The notes below the pieces were generated by a model. That model saw nothing but the letters and a program-made list of their open reading frames with translations, did no database searches and had not been told where the DNA came from. A stretch of DNA of 64,000 nucleotides from Rs1 sp038900335. Lineage in GTDB: Bacteria; Pseudomonadota; Gammaproteobacteria; Pseudomonadales; Balneatricaceae. The DNA lies in assembly GCA_038900335.1 (NCBI GenBank), contig JBBMRB010000021.1, positions 1-64,000 of the forward strand, in the 5' to 3' direction. A program made the position numbers and the translations under genes. Position 1 is the first letter of the stretch. The number at the start of each line of letters is the position of its first letter. Of this stretch, positions 8,624 to 17,765 are shown piece after piece.

Positions 8624-9766
8624 TTATACGCTCGCTAAATGATTATCAAAGTGCATATTAGCACTTTTTGACAACAACTTTTTGCTGCCGGTACGAGGGT
8701 TTAGCTGATATAGCCTACCTTTACCGCTACTGACCACAAACTCATCAGCAACACTACTTGCAGCCAACCCACAGCCATCCCTTACTTTATATTTACCTAA
8801 AAATTTAGCGGTGCGCGTATCCCAAAATAGCACACTGTCGCCCCTAGGTGCCGATATCGCCATACAAGCTCCCGATAGATCAAAGCAGGCACTGCCACAA
8901 TAATGCTGCAACAAAAAGTAATCATTATCTGCTATCTCTAAATAACGCAGACCGCTGGCCATATTGTGCACAGCGACAAGCGGTACCAAGTCCGTTTTAT
9001 CTCCTTGATGCTGCATCGCTATCAACACATCATTATGCTGATTAATATCGATATGACGGATGCTCAATTTTGATAAATCAGCAGTTAGCTTCACCTGTTT
9101 AATTAACTCGCCGCTATCCATGTTCAGATAACTTAAATTTGATTCCATCGAGTCCAAATTGAGTTTGTCACGCCCTCGGGTATGGATACCACCATTGGCA
9201 ATGACTAAGGTTTTACCATCTGTTAAAAACTTCATTTGATGAGGGCCTAAACCACCGCTAGGCCATTGTTTAAGTATTTTAAAATCGTCCTCAACATCCC
9301 TAACTACAACCTGCCCATCACTGGTTGTACTAATATTTTCAGTGGTATACAAATAACGACCATCTTGGCTAAATAGCATATGTCCACAAAAATGCTGATC
9401 TGGCGCTGGCACTATATTTTTCAGCAACTGCCCTGTTTGCATATCGACAACAATGACATACTGGCCTGGGCGCCGCGCTGCTACAAACAACCAAGGCTTG
9501 CCTGGATGCTTTAATACTTGGTGTGCACGCGCTGGCAGAGGGTAAACTAGCTTGTGTTCATTTAGCTTATTCATTACCACCAGCCAGTGTTGACCTTGAT
9601 CATCGACACTGGCTGAGGCTAGCCACTGGCTGTGTTGCTCACTGTGTAAGCTATTAGCCTCTTGAGCAAGACTCGTTTCAAGCAAAGAGGCTGCACCTGC
9701 CAAGCTAGGCATAGCAGCCATAATTAACGTGCTCGTTAAATACTGATTAAATTGACGACGACGCAA
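8624..9766 (-). CDS. DUF1513 domain-containing beta-propeller-like periplasmic protein
   Basis: The 380-residue protein begins MRRRQFNQYLTSTLI, a twin-arginine-like signal followed by a hydrophobic stretch and a probable cleavage near LAGAAS, so it is probably exported folded to the periplasm. The rest is a series of repeats typical of a seven-bladed propeller, with the DUF1513 hallmark GLGPHQMKFLTDGKTLVIANGG-like region (split here: GLGPHQMKF and LVIANGG). Function is unknown. The start is TTG, with AGG seven bases before it. It is the last gene of the imelysin-DUF1111-imelysin-DUF1513 series, the same order as PA4370-PA4373 in Pseudomonas aeruginosa, which ties it to iron limitation. Confidence 0.82.
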   Translation of the reverse strand: MRRRQFNQYLTSTLIMAAMPSLAGAASLLETSLAQEANSLHSEQHSQWLASASVDDQGQHWLVVMNKLNEHKLVYPLPARAHQVLKHPGKPWLFVAARRPGQYVIVVDMQTGQLLKNIVPAPDQHFCGHMLFSQDGRYLYTTENISTTSDGQVVVRDVEDDFKILKQWPSGGLGPHQMKFLTDGKTLVIANGGIHTRGRDKLNLDSMESNLSYLNMDSGELIKQVKLTADLSKLSIRHIDINQHNDVLIAMQHQGDKTDLVPLVAVHNMASGLRYLEIADNDYFLLQHYCGSACFDLSGACMAISAPRGDSVLFWDTRTAKFLGKYKVRDGCGLAASSVADEFVVSSGKGRLYQLNPRTGSKKLLSKSANMHFDNHLASV

Positions 9767-9814
9767 GGGACTACCTATCTATATACGTTTCTACATTAAA
9801 CAATTTGTCTAAGC

Positions 9815-10912
9815 CTAATCGCCATCACGACGATTAAAACCAAGGCTAATATCAAGCGGCTCCATTGCATCTATCAAACTATTACTTAAGTTTTTCAACT
9901 GCTGCTGCACTTGTACTAAATGATCGAACTGCTCTTGCTGATACTTCATATTTACAGGCTCAACCACCTCCGCTAGCGAGGCCTCTACTTGGCTAAACTG
10001 TTGTTCAATGCTTGCAGCTAATGGCGCCTGTGCTGATTCGATCAATAACTGCTCAATATCAGCGCTCTTAAGGCCGCTGTAAAGATGATGCAAACTAGCT
10101 AAGTTAGTGCGAATATTCTCTATCGATTGACCACTGCGCCAAGATTCACTCTTGCGCCAGCGCATGCGATCTAAGCTATCACCTAATGGCACCGCTAACT
10201 TCGCATCACTAATCGCTTCAATGGGCTCAACTAATGCTTTTAGCATCACCGTTGCAGCTTCAGCTGCCGATTCGTAAACACCATCTTCTTGATACTGCTG
10301 ATAGTTTGTTAGCTCTGCTTGCCACTCATTGACTATCGCAGTGGTATTTTGCGCAACATGCTGCGATATAGCTTGTAACAATGTGCAATAGCTAGAATTA
10401 GTGGCTAATTGCTCCAGCATCTTTTTATCAAATAGCAACCTTTCAATCGCTGGGTAACCTTTGACAGCCACTGAGGCATCGGCAAAAAATTCATTATCAA
10501 AGCTACTTTTAGTATCAGACGCCAATGCCTCTTTGAGCAGTAAATTTAACTGTTTTCCGGCTAAATTCTTCTTATCAGGCCAGTATTGTAAGCTAAAGTT
10601 ACGCATTAATAAGGTTACTGGGCCAAATTGAATATGTTGTGCTTTTTGCCACGCTTGTTGTGCCTGCTTAAACTGCTCGCGCGCACTATTAAGCGCCTGA
10701 TCCGTCCCTAACTGACAATAGCTGTCGACATCCGTGGCCAATTTCTGCGATTGCGCTTGCAACGCTTGATAGTTAGGTAAAATATGTTGCTCTATTGCCT
10801 CTAGATTAAATGCCTGCCAGCGCGCCTCCTCTGGTGCGCTAGCATGAGCGGCCATGCTAATTGCTAATAAACTCAAGCCTGCAAAGTGATTCAGTAACAT
10901 TTTCTTATACAT
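9815..10912 (-). CDS. imelysin-like periplasmic protein (second copy, GxHxxE degenerate)
   Basis: The 365-residue protein has a signal peptide (cleavage near AAHASAPEE) and the all-helical imelysin layout. Where iron-regulated imelysins carry a GxHxxE motif, this one reads GYPAIE, so the motif histidine is missing; this is a feature I recall in the homologous second imelysin of other clusters. Imelysins are thought to be surface or periplasmic proteins of iron uptake, without proven peptidase action in most cases. It starts directly after the stop of the DUF1111 gene (TAA then ATG), showing translational coupling. A redox or iron-binding partnership with the di-heme neighbour is inference. 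Confidence 0.82.
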   Translation of the reverse strand: MYKKMLLNHFAGLSLLAISMAAHASAPEEARWQAFNLEAIEQHILPNYQALQAQSQKLATDVDSYCQLGTDQALNSAREQFKQAQQAWQKAQHIQFGPVTLLMRNFSLQYWPDKKNLAGKQLNLLLKEALASDTKSSFDNEFFADASVAVKGYPAIERLLFDKKMLEQLATNSSYCTLLQAISQHVAQNTTAIVNEWQAELTNYQQYQEDGVYESAAEAATVMLKALVEPIEAISDAKLAVPLGDSLDRMRWRKSESWRSGQSIENIRTNLASLHHLYSGLKSADIEQLLIESAQAPLAASIEQQFSQVEASLAEVVEPVNMKYQQEQFDHLVQVQQQLKNLSNSLIDAMEPLDISLGFNRRDGD

Positions 10913-12385
10913 TTATAGTGATTCCAAAAACTTGATTAATTGTGTTCTTTGCTCATTTTTCATAGTGACTACTTTATCACGTATCTCTTGCGCTTCTCCA
11001 CCGTGCCACAGTATTGCCTCTAGCAGTGAACGTGCCCGGCCATCGTGTAAAAATTCAGTTTTGGCCGATACAGCCGCTGTTTTACCTATACCCCATAATG
11101 GCGCAGTACGCCATTCACTGCCATTCGCTGCAAATTCTGGCCTATTATCGGCCAGCGCCGGCCCCATGTCATGTAATAATAAATCTGTGTAAGGCCAGAT
11201 TAGCTGACCTGCTTGCTCTGTCTCAATATCAGCCGTTGTTTTAGTGATAAATTTAGGCTGATGACAACTGGTGCAGCCGGTTTGATAAAACACAGCTTTG
11301 CCCGCTAATACTTCAGGATCATCAATATCTATTCGCTTAGGCACTGCAATATTGCGCACAAAGGTAAGCAACACCTCAGACATTTGCGGGGCAACTTCAA
11401 CCCCTGCTAAATGAGTCGAGCGTCCATCTGGCGCATTGGTGCAGCGTGTTTGCAGTGCAGTACAATCTCCCTGATGACTGTTGTCCAACAACACAGTAGA
11501 GAGCCCCATATCAGTAGCAAATGCACTGCTATTTTGCTGATTTAGACTTGGGCTTCCAGCTTTCCATCCAAAGCGACCTATCTCAACGCTTTGACTTGAG
11601 TGTTGCCACACCCGGTTTGCCTTACCCGAAATACCATCGCCATCACGATCATCAATATCTTCAAGTGCGAGCAAGTCTTGTTCATCAATCGCTTCAAGCA
11701 AACCTAAACCTATCATTGGGTTAGCAACGCGTACCGATGTCATAGTGCTAGGATGTAGAGGGCCATATTTAAGATCTGTAATACTATATTTAGGATGGCG
11801 TAACACGGCTTGTTGCCCGCCATTAAGCTCAACAATTTGCTCTGTATACTCAATGTTAATTCGCCCTTCTGCCAACAGCCCCTGCATTGCAAAATCTTGC
11901 AGCTGCGAGCCATAATTTGGCTCATCTATTGACGGCACTTTAGCTGCAACAAGTAGCTGCTTTTGCTGCTCGTTTTGTGGCGCAATACTCAAGCGCATTA
12001 ACATGGATATTGCGTTATCCTGGGGCCAATTTCCTGAAGGCACATGGCCTCTGCCACCACCAATATGACAACCCATACAAGAGCGCGCGTTATGCAGAGG
12101 CCCCAGGCCATCACTTGCTGAAGTAGATGAAGGTGAAAAGACCCAGAGCTTGGCAAAGATACTCTCGCCTATTTTGAAATCTAATTTATTACTGAAATCT
12201 AAATTATCGGCGGGTTGTAAGAATGCTTTTCTACCTTGTAGGTGACTATAAGCACCGCCGCCTGCATAAGCCTCGCCTGCCTCTGCTTGCTGATAGCTAT
12301 CGGCAATAGTTGGTATTGAGCCAGCAACAGGTTGTGTCACTAACAGTGCAAGGAGCACAGATGAAGATACGGATAGTTTCAACAA
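10913..12385 (-). CDS. di-heme c-type cytochrome-like oxidoreductase (DUF1111)
   Basis: The 490-residue exported protein has a signal peptide (hydrophobic core to about residue 22) and two covalent heme-binding CxxCH motifs, CMGCH near residue 105 and CTSCH near residue 375. This matches the DUF1111 family, called thiol oxidoreductase-like but of uncertain chemistry, related to MauG-type di-heme proteins. It sits between two imelysin genes, an association seen in iron-responsive clusters. The start is a TTG with no strong ribosome binding site; the adjacent second TTG is equally possible. A terminator hairpin lies between the upstream imelysin gene and this one, so it may be expressed at a lower level or from its own promoter. 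Confidence 0.85.
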   Translation of the reverse strand: MLKLSVSSSVLLALLVTQPVAGSIPTIADSYQQAEAGEAYAGGGAYSHLQGRKAFLQPADNLDFSNKLDFKIGESIFAKLWVFSPSSTSASDGLGPLHNARSCMGCHIGGGRGHVPSGNWPQDNAISMLMRLSIAPQNEQQKQLLVAAKVPSIDEPNYGSQLQDFAMQGLLAEGRINIEYTEQIVELNGGQQAVLRHPKYSITDLKYGPLHPSTMTSVRVANPMIGLGLLEAIDEQDLLALEDIDDRDGDGISGKANRVWQHSSQSVEIGRFGWKAGSPSLNQQNSSAFATDMGLSTVLLDNSHQGDCTALQTRCTNAPDGRSTHLAGVEVAPQMSEVLLTFVRNIAVPKRIDIDDPEVLAGKAVFYQTGCTSCHQPKFITKTTADIETEQAGQLIWPYTDLLLHDMGPALADNRPEFAANGSEWRTAPLWGIGKTAAVSAKTEFLHDGRARSLLEAILWHGGEAQEIRDKVVTMKNEQRTQLIKFLESL

Positions 12386-12480
12386 TGTGAGGCCCGTTAT
12401 TATGCTTGCTGTAAAAGAACAATATTGATTGCTATAAAAACGCTAAATTAAATAATGAATTGTAAACTAGCAGTTAAAGC

Positions 12481-12508
12481 AAAAAAAGCCCAACATTAAT
12501 GATGGGCT
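12481..12508 (-). terminator. rho-independent terminator after the first imelysin gene
   Basis: On the minus strand the stem AGCCCA/TGGGCT is followed at once by seven T residues. It lies about 22 bp after the imelysin stop at 12530 and before the DUF1111 gene, so it should cut or attenuate transcription within the cluster. Confidence 0.8.
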
Positions 12509-12529
12509 CTCTATTAGCGACAAGAAAAA

Positions 12530-13807
12530 TTAACCGGTTGTGATACTTGTAGGGTTATCTAAACTATCAGACCCCTCTAGCTCAATCTTATCTAGCTCAA
12601 GCGCTTGAATAGCGGCTTCAATGCTTTTAGTTTGTACTGTCAATGCATCAACCACATCTTGTACCACTGCATTACCAGCATCATTGCCAGAACCAATTAA
12701 CACATCAAAAGTATTACCTTTTTCCGCTTCATCAACCATCACTTGCATTTTAGCTTGTGTAGTATTTAGCTCAGACAGTAGCTGTTTATCAATGTTGCTA
12801 GCACTTTGTGAAACTAATGCAGACAAACTTGGTCCTTTTAATACACTGCCATCGACACGCGTGTATTGACCTGTATAAACATTTTTAATACTCATCGCAT
12901 CATAGAAATGTGAGAAGTGGGTGTTATCTGAAAAGCAATCATGCTCTTCTTCAGGATCATGTACGATTAAACCTAATTTAATACGCTCACCGGCAAGTTC
13001 GCCGTAAGACAAGCTACCCATGCCTGTTAGCATAGTTGCGATACCGCCTTTTTCACCTTTAGCCGCTAGCTCTTTGCGCGCCGCACCTTCAGGTATCCAG
13101 TTAGCAGCCATCTCCTCTAAATCACTCACTAATAACTGCGTTGCTGCACTTAAATAGTCACGACGACGATCACAGTTGCCGTTGCTGCAATCTGTTAAGC
13201 TGTAATCTGTTGCAGGTCGCTTACCTGCACCTTTATTAGTACCGTTTAAATCTTGGCCCCAAAGTAGAAATTCTATCGCGTGGTAGCCTGTCGCTACATT
13301 TGATTCTACTTCGTCAATTTCTTGTAACGTTTCACTTAACAACTCAGGGGTAATATTCGTTGCATCAACCGATACGCCACCAATGGTTAACGTTTTATTA
13401 GCAATAATATTGGCAGTGTAAAAAGGGTTTTCATCTGATTGCGATCCATAGCCTTCATCAACATAATCAATTAGGCCTTCATCTAATGGCCACGCATTAA
13501 CTTTACCTTCCCAATCATCAACAATAGCATTACCAAAACGATACGCTTCAGTTTGTTGATAAGGTACGCGAGCATTGATCCACGCTTTTTTAGCAGAGGC
13601 TAATGTCGCTTCACTTGGATTATCAAGAAATGCATCAATATTGATTTGTAATGCTTTCGCTGTAGATAGTGAATCTTCAAATGTAGCTTGTGCTATATCG
13701 CCGTAATGCTTTAATACTGCATCAGCAGTGGTAGCAGCACTAATAGTTGTAGATAAAGAGGCAAAGCCAATAGCGGCTGATAAAGCTAGCAGCGGAAAAG
13801 TTTTCAT
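12530..13807 (-). CDS. imelysin family protein with intact GxHxxE motif (iron-regulated, IrpA/ICMP type)
   Basis: The 425-residue protein has a signal peptide (MKTFPLLALSAAIGFASL, cleavage near ISAATT) and the imelysin/M75 layout. The GxHxxE motif is present as GYHAIEFLLWGQD around residue 160, followed by the typical RPATDYSL-like and CSNGNCDRRRDYL segments and, later, EEEHDCFSDNTHFSHF. These proteins are induced by iron starvation and are thought to help iron uptake at the periplasm. The frame is open upstream, but GGAG lies seven bases before the ATG at 13807 and the signal peptide begins there. Fur-box-like sequences lie about 105-145 bp upstream. Confidence 0.88.
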   Translation of the reverse strand: MKTFPLLALSAAIGFASLSTTISAATTADAVLKHYGDIAQATFEDSLSTAKALQINIDAFLDNPSEATLASAKKAWINARVPYQQTEAYRFGNAIVDDWEGKVNAWPLDEGLIDYVDEGYGSQSDENPFYTANIIANKTLTIGGVSVDATNITPELLSETLQEIDEVESNVATGYHAIEFLLWGQDLNGTNKGAGKRPATDYSLTDCSNGNCDRRRDYLSAATQLLVSDLEEMAANWIPEGAARKELAAKGEKGGIATMLTGMGSLSYGELAGERIKLGLIVHDPEEEHDCFSDNTHFSHFYDAMSIKNVYTGQYTRVDGSVLKGPSLSALVSQSASNIDKQLLSELNTTQAKMQVMVDEAEKGNTFDVLIGSGNDAGNAVVQDVVDALTVQTKSIEAAIQALELDKIELEGSDSLDNPTSITTG

Positions 13808-13911
13808 TGATGAACTCCGTATTTTATAATTAAGTAGGCAGCACATTGCTATATTAGCTGCCCTTACAAATAATCTATTTGCTGTTATTTTAAGCTGATA
13901 AAATAATAGAT

Positions 13912-13950
13912 GATAATGTGTATCATTTCAATATGGTAATGATTATTAAT
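13912..13950. promoter_or_regulatory. two adjacent Fur-box-like sequences before the imelysin gene
   Basis: GATAATGTGTATCATTTC (from 13912) and GGTAATGATTATTAATAG (from 13935) each match about 13 of the 19 positions of the Fur consensus GATAATGATAATCATTATC. They lie upstream of the imelysin-DUF1111-imelysin-DUF1513 cluster, a known type of Fur target, which supports iron-dependent repression. The region also lies about 290 bp before coaD. Confidence 0.65.
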
Positions 13951-14237
13951 AGAGTTACTTTTACAGATACCGGCTTTTTTATAGAAACTGTCCTAAATAT
14001 TCATCAAATGCCTCGAATTTGACGCAAAATTGCGTAATTCACTGAGATTATGTATATAATCAAGCCATTTGCATTTTGGCTATTTATTTATATCAATATA
14101 ATCTATAAAAATGATTCCTTATGCCTTATTTACTGAATAAACTTATATAAACGCTATCTGCTAAATATAATATTGAACTGCTTGCGTAGCAGTATCGCTT
14201 TTCATATTTGCAATACGGCCGTGAGTAATTTAAACCT
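13951..14237. other. intergenic region before coaD, promoter-like elements and short palindromes
   Basis: No gene is seen. Two short palindromes occur, ACGCAAAATTGCGT at 14022-14035 and GATTATGTATATAATC at 14046-14061. A possible promoter would use TTGCGT at 14030 and TATAAT at 14055 with a 19-base spacer, which is longer than ideal. Confidence 0.35.
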
Positions 14238-14750
14238 ATGAATAAAGTTATATATCCAGGTACTTTTGACCCGATCACCAATGGCCATATAGACCTAGTA
14301 GAAAGAGCCTCTAAACTCTTCGATAAAGTAACAGTTGCTGTGGCCTCTAGCCCGAAAAAGAAACCGTTACTGCCTATTGAAGAAAGAGTTAGATTAGCTC
14401 AGCTAGTGACTAGTCATTTAGATAATGTGGATATTATAGGTTTCGATTGTTTATTGGCTGAGCTAATACACACGGAAAAAGCTAATATCATTTTACGTGG
14501 CTTGCGAGCGGTATCTGATTTTGAATACGAGTTCCAGCTTGCTAATATGAACCGTCATTTAGCGCCTCAAGCTGAGAGTTTATTTTTAACGCCAGCAGAG
14601 CACTTGTCTTTTATCTCCTCTACTTTAATTAGAGAAATTTCGAGGCTAAACGGTGATGTAAGTAAATTTATTCACCCAGCTGTAGAAGCTGCATTAATAC
14701 AGCACAACCAACAAAATAGGCTTGCGCTAGACAAGCTAAAAAAACCGTAG
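14238..14750 (+). CDS. coaD: pantetheine-phosphate adenylyltransferase
   Basis: CoaD joins 4'-phosphopantetheine and ATP to make dephospho-CoA, the fourth step of coenzyme A synthesis. The 170-residue protein carries the nucleotidyltransferase motif TFDPITNGH near residues 9-17, RGLRAVSDFEYE in the middle and the C-terminal SSTLIREI signature. Length is slightly above the usual 160, with a polar C-terminal tail. It is followed 55 bp later by a YfhL-type ferredoxin gene, an arrangement known from Pseudomonas (coaD with fdx). Confidence 0.96.
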   Translation: MNKVIYPGTFDPITNGHIDLVERASKLFDKVTVAVASSPKKKPLLPIEERVRLAQLVTSHLDNVDIIGFDCLLAELIHTEKANIILRGLRAVSDFEYEFQLANMNRHLAPQAESLFLTPAEHLSFISSTLIREISRLNGDVSKFIHPAVEAALIQHNQQNRLALDKLKKP

Positions 14751-14805
14751 ATAGCGAAGTAGCTATCACTAAAACAAACAAACCTTGTGAGCAATGAGGC
14801 TAGAA

Positions 14806-15051
14806 ATGTCACTAATAATTACTGATGAATGCATCAACTGCGATGTATGTGAACCGGAATGCCCTAATGAAGCGATCTCTCCTGGTGAAGAGATTTATGA
14901 AATCGATATGAACAAATGCACTGAGTGTGTCGGCCACTACGACACTCCACAATGTGTTGAAGTGTGCCCTGTTGACTGTATCCCTAAAGACCCGGACAAC
15001 GAAGAGACACAAGATCAGCTAATGGATAAATACCATAAGCTGACAGCTTAA
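14806..15051 (+). CDS. yfhL: YfhL-type 2[4Fe-4S] ferredoxin
   Basis: The 81-residue ferredoxin has two iron-sulphur cluster motifs: CINCDVCEPECP at the start, and CTECVGHYDTPQCVEVCPVDC with the enlarged spacing between the second and third cysteines that is typical of the YfhL/Allochromatium-type subgroup. It carries low-potential electrons in the cytoplasm; partners are not shown by the sequence. The open frame begins at 14794, but GAGG at 14796-14799 fits the ATG at 14806, which gives the conserved MSLIITDECINC N-terminus. A strong hairpin follows. Confidence 0.92.
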   Translation: MSLIITDECINCDVCEPECPNEAISPGEEIYEIDMNKCTECVGHYDTPQCVEVCPVDCIPKDPDNEETQDQLMDKYHKLTA

Positions 15052-15097
15052 TTACCAAGGCTGTATTACTAAGGCTTAGCCACACACAGCCCAAACC

Positions 15098-15123
15098 ATC
15101 ACTCGGCTTTAAAGCTGAGTGAT
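15098..15123. terminator. bidirectional terminator between ferredoxin and DUF501 genes
   Basis: The inverted repeat ATCACTCGGCTTTAAAGC with GCTGAGTGAT forms a long stem with one mismatch, followed by TATTT on the plus strand. It lies between convergent genes and touches the stop codon of the DUF501 gene. Confidence 0.7.
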
Positions 15124-15644
15124 TATTTCAGATCTGCTCTATCCAACATTTTATACAGCTCAAACTCTTCATCCATACGCTGGCCAATCACATTGCCACG
15201 AGCTAAATGATGAGCATATTGCATGTGTAAGCAACGCACTTTATCCCACTGTGAGATACCACCAATACCGTAACGCTCGAACATTTCACTAAAGCCACGC
15301 AGCTCTATTGTCTGCCTATCTTGCTGCGTCATTTGCTCGCTGCGCTCACGCACGTAAGCTTGATGATTCTCATAGAACGCCTGTTTAAGGTCGGCATTTA
15401 TTAAGATCTCTTCTTCAATTTTTTTAACCCAACCAGTGGTTTCAATAGAGCCAATCGCCTTTGATAAATCTCTTGAACACAGCCAATACAAGGTAGGGAA
15501 AGGCTTTTCATCGACGATACTTTGCATCTGTAATACCAAGGGCGTGCCATTTTTAGCTCTTACCGCTATTTTTACGATACCTTGTGGCTCGCGACCTATT
15601 TGCCAACTAATTGTTTCTCTATCTTCTTCTGTTAAATTCAACAT
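15123..15644 (-). CDS. DUF501 domain-containing protein
   Basis: The 173-residue protein begins EEDRETISWQIGREPQGIVKIAVR and contains FPTLYWLCSRDLSKAIGSIE, which are the recognisable blocks of the DUF501 family. The C-terminal half has an RYGIGGISQWDKVRCLHMQYAHHLA segment, also typical. Function is unknown in all members I know. It is cytoplasmic, with no signal or membrane segment, and lies 28 bp after recG on the same strand, so it probably shares the oxyR-recG transcript. Confidence 0.8.
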   Translation of the reverse strand: MLNLTEEDRETISWQIGREPQGIVKIAVRAKNGTPLVLQMQSIVDEKPFPTLYWLCSRDLSKAIGSIETTGWVKKIEEEILINADLKQAFYENHQAYVRERSEQMTQQDRQTIELRGFSEMFERYGIGGISQWDKVRCLHMQYAHHLARGNVIGQRMDEEFELYKMLDRADLK

Positions 15645-15671
15645 ATTGATTTTCTTATATTTTAAGATTAA

Positions 15672-17765
15672 TTAAACTTGCCCGTAACGCTCATTACTGC
15701 TTAGCCAACGCTCGGTGATACTCGCTGCTAATGCTAAGTTAGTATTCACTTCTTGCGCTAGCTCTTGTACTTTATCCAAAAGATCTGCATCTCTTTGCAA
15801 ATCGGCAATCTTAAACTGCATTTGCCCAGTTTGCTTAGTACCTAACACTTCTCCAGGGCCACGTATTTCTAAGTCTTTCTCGGCTATTTTAAAGCCGTCA
15901 GTGGTTTCGCGCATAATTTGCAAACGCTGCTTAGCTGTATAAGAGAGCGGCGCACGGTACATTAATAAACAAAAACTCTCAACAGATCCTCTACCGACAC
16001 GACCTCTTAATTGATGTAATTGTGACAACCCTAAACGCTCTGGATTTTCAATGATCATCACACTTGCATTTGGCACATCAACCCCTACCTCAATAACGGT
16101 GGTCGCGACTAGCAAGTCCAATTGATAACCGCCATGGCCGCCTTTAAACTGCTGCATCACGCTCGCTTTCTCCGCAGCTTTCATCCGCCCGTGCACTAAA
16201 CCTATGCGTAGCTGTGGCAACTGCTGCTGTAATTGCTCTGCAGTTACCTCAGCAGCTTGGCACTGTAAAGCGTCAGACTCTTCTATCAGTGTACACACCC
16301 AGTAAACTTGTCTTTTTTCGAGACAGGCTTTACGTACTCGCGCTATCACTTGTTCGCGCCTATCATCGCCAATCACAACCGTTTTAACAGGCGTTCTACC
16401 TGGGGGCAACTCATCTATGATGGAATTATCCAAATCCGCGTAAGCACTCATTGTCAGCGTTCTAGGGATAGGTGTGGCCGTCATGATTAACTGATGCACT
16501 GCCTGGCCTGCATCAATGCCTTTTTCTCGTAAATTCAAACGCTGATCAACACCGAACCTATGTTGCTCATCAATCACCACTAAGCCTAAATTATTAAAAA
16601 TCACACTGTCTTGAAATAATGCATGAGTTCCGACCACCAGCTGAGTAGTACCACTGGCTAGTTTCTCTAACTCACTTTCACGTTTTTTACCTTTAATCTT
16701 CCCACTTAGCATACTGACAGTAATACCCAGTGGCTCGAACCAGGAACTGAAGTTAATTAAATGCTGCTCTGCAAGTATTTCAGTAGGCGCCATTATGGCT
16801 GCCTGGCAATTATTCTCCACTGCTTGCAGTGCTGCTAAGGCTGCCACTACAGTTTTACCTGAACCAACATCGCCTTGCACCAGGCGCAGCATCGGTATGC
16901 TTTTTGTTAAATCTTGCGCAATATCACGTCCGACGCGCTGCTGAGCATTAGTTAATGTAAAGGGCAGTTGCGCTAGGAACTGTGCACACAACACTCCAGG
17001 CTGAGTAAAAGCTGCACTGACAGAGCTCTGTATTTTGCGCCGTATATTTAACAAACTTAAATGATGAGCAAGCAGTTCTTCTAATGCCAATCGGCGCTGC
17101 GCAGGATGCAAACCACTAGCAAGCGCTTGTATATCAGCATTTGCAGGTGGAGCATGTAAATACAATAATGATTTTTGTAGATTTGGCAGCGCCCATTGCT
17201 GCCTTATATGCGACGGTAGCAGCTCAACGAGCTCTCCACTTTTCAGCCAATCAAGTGCCTGTGCTATTAATGCTCGCACTCTGCCTTGTTGCAGGCCCTC
17301 GGTCATCGGATAAACAGGTGTCAGGCTCTGTTCAGTAACCGCCGGCATATCCTCATCGGTGACCTTGTATTCAGGGTGCACCATTTCCAAACCATTTGGA
17401 CCCGGTCTTACCTCGCCAAAGCATCTGATAGTCCTACCTTGTGCTAAGTTATTCTTCTGCGCGGCACTAAAGTGAAAAAAACGCAGTGTTAAACTGGCAC
17501 CACTGTCATCTTTTATTCGGCACAACAAGGTACGCTTCTTTGCCAACTTAATTTCATTGAGCATCACCTGTGCTTCAACCACCGCTTCATCACCTACCTG
17601 TAACTGGGCAATAGTTTTAACACTAGTCCTGTCTTGATAGCGCGTCGGTAGATGAAACAGTAAATCTTGCAGCGTGGCGATTCCCAATCTTTCAAGCTTA
17701 TTGACCATAGCTGCGCCAACACCTTTTAAAACACTAACTGATGGAGATTGACTGGTTGTCGTCAT
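15672..17765 (-). CDS. recG: ATP-dependent DNA helicase RecG
   Basis: RecG remodels stalled replication forks and branch-migrates Holliday junctions. The 697-residue protein shows the N-terminal helix-hairpin-helix and wedge (OB) domain, Walker A GDVGSGKT near residue 300, the DEQH box in VVIDEQHRFG, TATPIPRTL, and the helicase motif VI region LHQLRGRVGRG. Length is typical. Its ATG overlaps the oxyR stop by one base, reproducing the Pseudomonas oxyR-recG operon, so transcription with oxyR is expected. Confidence 0.97.
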   Translation of the reverse strand: MTTTSQSPSVSVLKGVGAAMVNKLERLGIATLQDLLFHLPTRYQDRTSVKTIAQLQVGDEAVVEAQVMLNEIKLAKKRTLLCRIKDDSGASLTLRFFHFSAAQKNNLAQGRTIRCFGEVRPGPNGLEMVHPEYKVTDEDMPAVTEQSLTPVYPMTEGLQQGRVRALIAQALDWLKSGELVELLPSHIRQQWALPNLQKSLLYLHAPPANADIQALASGLHPAQRRLALEELLAHHLSLLNIRRKIQSSVSAAFTQPGVLCAQFLAQLPFTLTNAQQRVGRDIAQDLTKSIPMLRLVQGDVGSGKTVVAALAALQAVENNCQAAIMAPTEILAEQHLINFSSWFEPLGITVSMLSGKIKGKKRESELEKLASGTTQLVVGTHALFQDSVIFNNLGLVVIDEQHRFGVDQRLNLREKGIDAGQAVHQLIMTATPIPRTLTMSAYADLDNSIIDELPPGRTPVKTVVIGDDRREQVIARVRKACLEKRQVYWVCTLIEESDALQCQAAEVTAEQLQQQLPQLRIGLVHGRMKAAEKASVMQQFKGGHGGYQLDLLVATTVIEVGVDVPNASVMIIENPERLGLSQLHQLRGRVGRGSVESFCLLMYRAPLSYTAKQRLQIMRETTDGFKIAEKDLEIRGPGEVLGTKQTGQMQFKIADLQRDADLLDKVQELAQEVNTNLALAASITERWLSSNERYGQV

